This document shows positions 60,154-64,000 of a stretch of DNA of 64,000 bases, piece by piece. The notes beneath the pieces were generated by a model. The model searched no databases. It had not been told where the DNA came from and worked only from the letters and a program-made list of their open reading frames with translations. The translations under genes and the position numbers were made by a program. Position 1 is the stretch's first letter. Each line of letters opens with the position of its first letter. Source of the stretch: Mytilus trossulus (taxonomy: Eukaryota; Mollusca; Bivalvia; Mytilida; Mytilidae); contig NC_086375.1 of NCBI RefSeq assembly GCF_036588685.1, positions 48,368,955 through 48,432,954 on the forward strand, in the 5' to 3' direction.

Positions 60154-62070
60154 ATCCTTATTGACCATATGCATGTAAAATGTGTGTCAGTTGACAGGGA
60201 TCAATCAGTTTACGTGGAATGTGTCTAAATTTACGAGCTTTAAAAACAAAATCACACTGAAATGATCTGACATTAGGCTGGAATATCCTGTTTGTATTAA
60301 TAAGGATGTTTGCTAAATATTGATATAGATTAATTGTAAATAATTAAAAAAGTAGACACAAATAAAGGGTCTGCATGCTTGTATCAAGATAAATGCCATT
60401 GAAAATTTGGCGTGAAATAATTATTTTCATAAATTTAACATTGGCACCCTTTTTCTCTCAAAAGTTATGATAAAAAACAAGGATTTATAGCATTTTCAAA
60501 ATTATGGCTTTTTAAAATATATAGATGTAATAAAAATATGAAAATAAAAGTATGGGTTAAAAGGAGTGTTTAATGGCACCATATGGATAAAACCAGATGA
60601 TTCCGATTATGTTTCATCAATTAAAAAACAAGAGAAGCGGATTTCCAAATATATAGGTACAGCTAATCTTTCGGACCAAATCTTGATATATATCTATATC
60701 ATCTATGAAAGAAATTGGTAAGGGTTTAAAATAATTTGTGGTGCCTTTTAATTTACCAGTAATACATAAATCATTTTCATTGAAATCTCGAACCAACTAC
60801 AGACACAGGCAAAACGAGCAAGAAGATTTGGTTGTCGTTTGTTTATGTGTTACATATTTGTTTTTCGTTCATTTTTTTTACATAAATAAGGCCGTTAGTT
60901 TTCTCGTTTGAATTGTTTTACATTCTCTTATCGGGGCCTTTTAAAGCTGACTATGCGGTATGGGCTTTGCTCATTGTTGAAGGCCGTACGATGACCTATA
61001 GTTGTTAATGTTTGTGTCATGTTGGTCTTTTGTGGATAGTTGTCTCATTGGCAATCATCATACCACATCTTCTTTTTTATAAGTTGTGAAATGTATTAAC
61101 ACACTGACACAAGGTGCTGTATGTATATTATTTATTAAAAAGGTTGGTAAATCAACTTTAGATGAAATTACCTTGTTGGAAGAAGATGTTGAATTTGGAA
61201 ATAGAATCTTAAAAATGTGTCGAGCGGAAAGAGTAGAAAAATGTGATGTCTCAGTTTGTGCAAACATGGCCTGAATTAGACTTTTTATTGTTTTTTGTAT
61301 AGGTGGGTGTTGAGAATATTTTTCAATATGCCCTTTTCTCAAGCATTGAAAAATTACTTCCATGCCTAAAAAATGTCAAGCCCCTCTAATTTTCCCCCCT
61401 TTTCGGGTAACAAATGACAAGTCCCTAAAAGAATTTTTATTTATCATCCTCCATGTTAATTGCTAATTAGGTAAACGAACAATAAGTCAACTGGACAGAT
61501 AGTCTAAAATTTGATAGGACAAAAAGATCCAAAAAGTCATCATTGAAATATTTGTTTTAGTAAAAGCAAGGATTTGTATAGTTGGTAAAAGATTCTTGAA
61601 ATATTTTTTTATATTTTTGCATTTATTCATTTTAGTTTATAAAATTGTAATATGCCTTGATTTATGGAGATAAATCCGCTGACAAATTATAAGCATGCAA
61701 TTGATTTATATATTTTACAAAGTTGTTTAGTGAATAAAAGTTTAAGGAAATACAAAACGGTGTTTTTTAATACGCTCAAACCACTTCATTGACAAACCGT
61801 AGCAATAGCCACTGCCCTAAATAATTTCGGATACTCTCGGATATTTTTATTGTATTTAACGGAACACGTCAAGACTTTACGTTGTTTGTAATGAAAGTTG
61901 GGGAGAAATTATTGTCTTTATAGAATATTAACGGGTACAAGCTTAATCGAATAAAGTATCAACTGTTTGATAAATTATTTAGTTAGAATATGATTAAAAT
62001 TTCACGCAATTTATTTTATGCTGTTCCCACATGAAGCATTAATATCTTTTAAATATAATAAATTATCACT
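60154..62070. other. Spacer upstream of the 62076 exon
   Basis: It contains the mussel-type repeat at 60826-61083. Overlapping short frames on both strands at 61058-61363 lack any recognisable domain. Nothing else is seen. Confidence 0.4.
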
Positions 62071-62075
62071 TAGTA

Positions 62076-62227
62076 ATGGCGGAAGACCCCCAGCAAAGGT
62101 GGAAGATATTCGTGAACTCGGCAATGTTTGCTAGCCGCCAGTCGAGCCTGCACAATGAATTCCGCCATTTTGATTTTCTTCAGTCATTCATGATACTCAA
62201 CTATTCATCGAAGGTTGAACCAAAGAG
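62076..62227 (+). CDS. Probable first coding exon of an unidentified gene
   Basis: ATG in a good context (AGTAATGG) opens 50 codons plus two bases, ending AAGAG before a GTAAAA donor at 62228. The peptide starts MAEDPQQRWKIFVNSAMFAS and continues through HNEFRHFDFLQSF to KVEPK. Codon and base composition is richer in G+C than the surroundings, and the residue mix is protein-like. No downstream exon could be placed with confidence before the window ends, so the gene probably continues beyond 64000 or has exons I could not recognise. I do not recognise the family. Confidence 0.5.
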
Positions 62228-64000
62228 GTAAAAATCGCATGTCAACGGTGAAATTTTTTCACAAACATGAAAAATGCAATCTGAACCGTCGTTTTTATCA
62301 TGTAAAGAGAAAGTAGAAAGTTCCTTGTTTTGCCCATGGTTCACTCAAACCACATGTTTATATTTTTACATATCATGATACAAAATGTTTTGTATACCCA
62401 TGTCAGTGATCCACATTACTCCTGGCACCAATGGCCTTCCACTGATACATAATTAAATAATTTGTTACTGCAGCTATTCAGTGTTTTCACAGAAGTCATA
62501 GTAACTTGTCATTTTATCATTATGCAATGCCAGGTCTGCCCAAAATCATGTATGCTTACAGTTCCTTTCTCAATCTCCACCTTTCACGTTCGCACCCCAC
62601 ATCGGCACATGTTTGCAACCTGGATCCCTTCGCACCATTTATAAATAAGTTTTAAATCATGCTTCCCTTTGCATAGTGCGATAAACATAAATAAATAAAG
62701 TAGCATTCTAAAAATGTAAGCAGGTTTTCTATGGTGATATTTTTTTAAATTTGACAAAAAGAAATAATGAATATAATTGTCACAATGATCAAGACCAAGT
62801 CATTTATCTTCAAGACTTATCAAAGATATACTGAAGATTCCAAAAGGCTTTCTGTTCCTAACAGTCTGCACCAAAAACTCTTTCAACTACTAGTCCGAAG
62901 ACCAATATTCTGACATTTTTCTTATTGGGCCAAACAAAATTTTGCAAAAACTTGCTAGTCGGAATGAAATTTTACTAGTCTGGGGCCTTGGACTAGTGTC
63001 TAATTGGCAGGCTGTCCTAATATGAAATAATTATATTTTCAATGATTTTTTTTATAATTTAAAAACTTCATTGTTTTTACTCCTATTGGTTAGGCAGCAA
63101 CCATTTGATTTTCTGGGGTGTTTGGGGGGGGGGGGTGTTTGTTTCACCCTCAGCTGCTACAATTGTAATGCTAAAATTGAAAGAAAAAAAACTTGTCGCC
63201 AAAATAATAGATTGTTATTCGCCAAAGGCGAAAAAAAAAGTTTGTACGGAAAAAAAATCTTAAAATTAATAATTAATCATCTAATCACAAAATAGAAATA
63301 AATGAAATAGGAAGCAAAGGACCCAGAAGGAGAATGTGTAGGTTTTGGTGTGTTTTGGGAGCTTACAGACCTGATACCATTTCATGCAATAACCTAGGCC
63401 TACACTTAAATGTCCTACTGAAATAACAGTTTGTGTCTAACTCTTTCTGAGACCAACAAACAATTTATTACTACAGTACTTGTCCATTTTCGGTCATTGT
63501 TGAAGCTGTAGGTGTTAGGTGACCTGTACCTTCTAGTCCTGTAATTTCGTCTGTTTATTTCCACCACATGTAGTCAAATTGATGGCTTGAAAGGATTTTA
63601 GTTGTTCACACCCTTGTCTTTTGGTCTTTGGTAGATATAGTTGTCTCATTGGAATCAAAGGGCCCAAGAACACAGTTAAATATTTCAAATTGCATTTCTT
63701 TTAGTCAATAATTTCAAATTAAAAAAAAATGCACTTCCTCCATCTCAAAAAGTGTTTATAGTGTAGTGTACTACTTATGGGACAAATTATATCAAAATTA
63801 ATGATAGAATAGTTTACCAGCTCTAACTCAAATATGGGCAATTCTATGTTACAAGGGTTTATCATTCAGTTCGACAGCCTCAGACATTTTCATTACAAGC
63901 CATTTTGATTTGGATCAAATCTTTACTCAAAAATTAATCACTCAAATTTCCTAAACAAGTAATTTTATCATGTACATCCACACTATATAATGACTTAATA
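62228..64000. other. Probable intron or flank of the 62076 gene, no exon placed
   Basis: AT-rich, with a poly-G run near 63126 and a diverged end of the mussel-type repeat (63430-63660, 'atagttgtctcattgg'). No further exon is supported. Confidence 0.35.

Noticed and set aside
59911..60174. Poly-serine protein
   Set aside because: Created by an (AAG)n microsatellite.
61058..61363. 101-residue minus-strand ORF overlapping a 62-residue plus-strand ORF
   Set aside because: No recognisable motif, no splice or promoter context; possibly an old repeat fragment but not supportable.

Overview
The window is eukaryotic, AT-rich, intron-rich and packed with dispersed repeats. Several repeats end in or contain the phrase TTGTCTCATTGGCAATCATA, and others contain CCAGACGCGCGTTTC. 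I associate these with marine mussels, so a bivalve mollusc, most likely a Mytilus-type mussel, is my inference. No bacterial-type gene organisation is present.

The core is a tandem array of three paralogous SR splicing-factor genes (SRSF4/5/6, SRp55/B52 type), all on the minus strand: copy A (CDS 164-10608, 5' exon at 13243), copy B (21963-32227, 5' exon at 33749) and copy C (39591-47786, 5' exon at 51935). I rebuilt every coding exon from splice sites, reading phase and homology between copies. Each gene has a non-coding exon 1, RRM1 split over exons 2-4, a Gly/Arg linker with small symmetric exons, RRM2 (with SWQDLKD) split over exons 6-8, and a C-terminal RS exon. The three models give proteins of about 292, 289 and 278 residues. 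All three keep a strongly conserved block in the RRM2 intron that looks like a premature-stop ('poison') cassette exon.

The copies differ in alternative exons. Copy C has an intact duplicate of exon 4 (called 4'); in A and B the matching sequence is decayed. A and B have a duplicated linker exon (5b) that C lacks, and C has an expanded minisatellite in the matching intron. Sequence similarity switches partner along the genes: A resembles B at exons 1 and 2 but C at exon 5a and its flanks. This suggests gene conversion or unequal exchange.

Introns and spacers carry mobile DNA: two nearly identical 1.95-kb elements in different introns of A and B, a 5'-truncated LINE in intron 1 of C, several inverted-repeat MITEs, a tRNA-derived SINE, a pearl/CvA-like tandem-repeat element and two minisatellites. 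Upstream of the array (52-64 kb) lie a 3.3-kb Mutator-like (MULE) element with a 10-bp target-site duplication, a 1.3-kb foldback element and a probable first coding exon of an unidentified plus-strand gene (62076-62227). The rest of that stretch shows only repeats or nothing recognisable.
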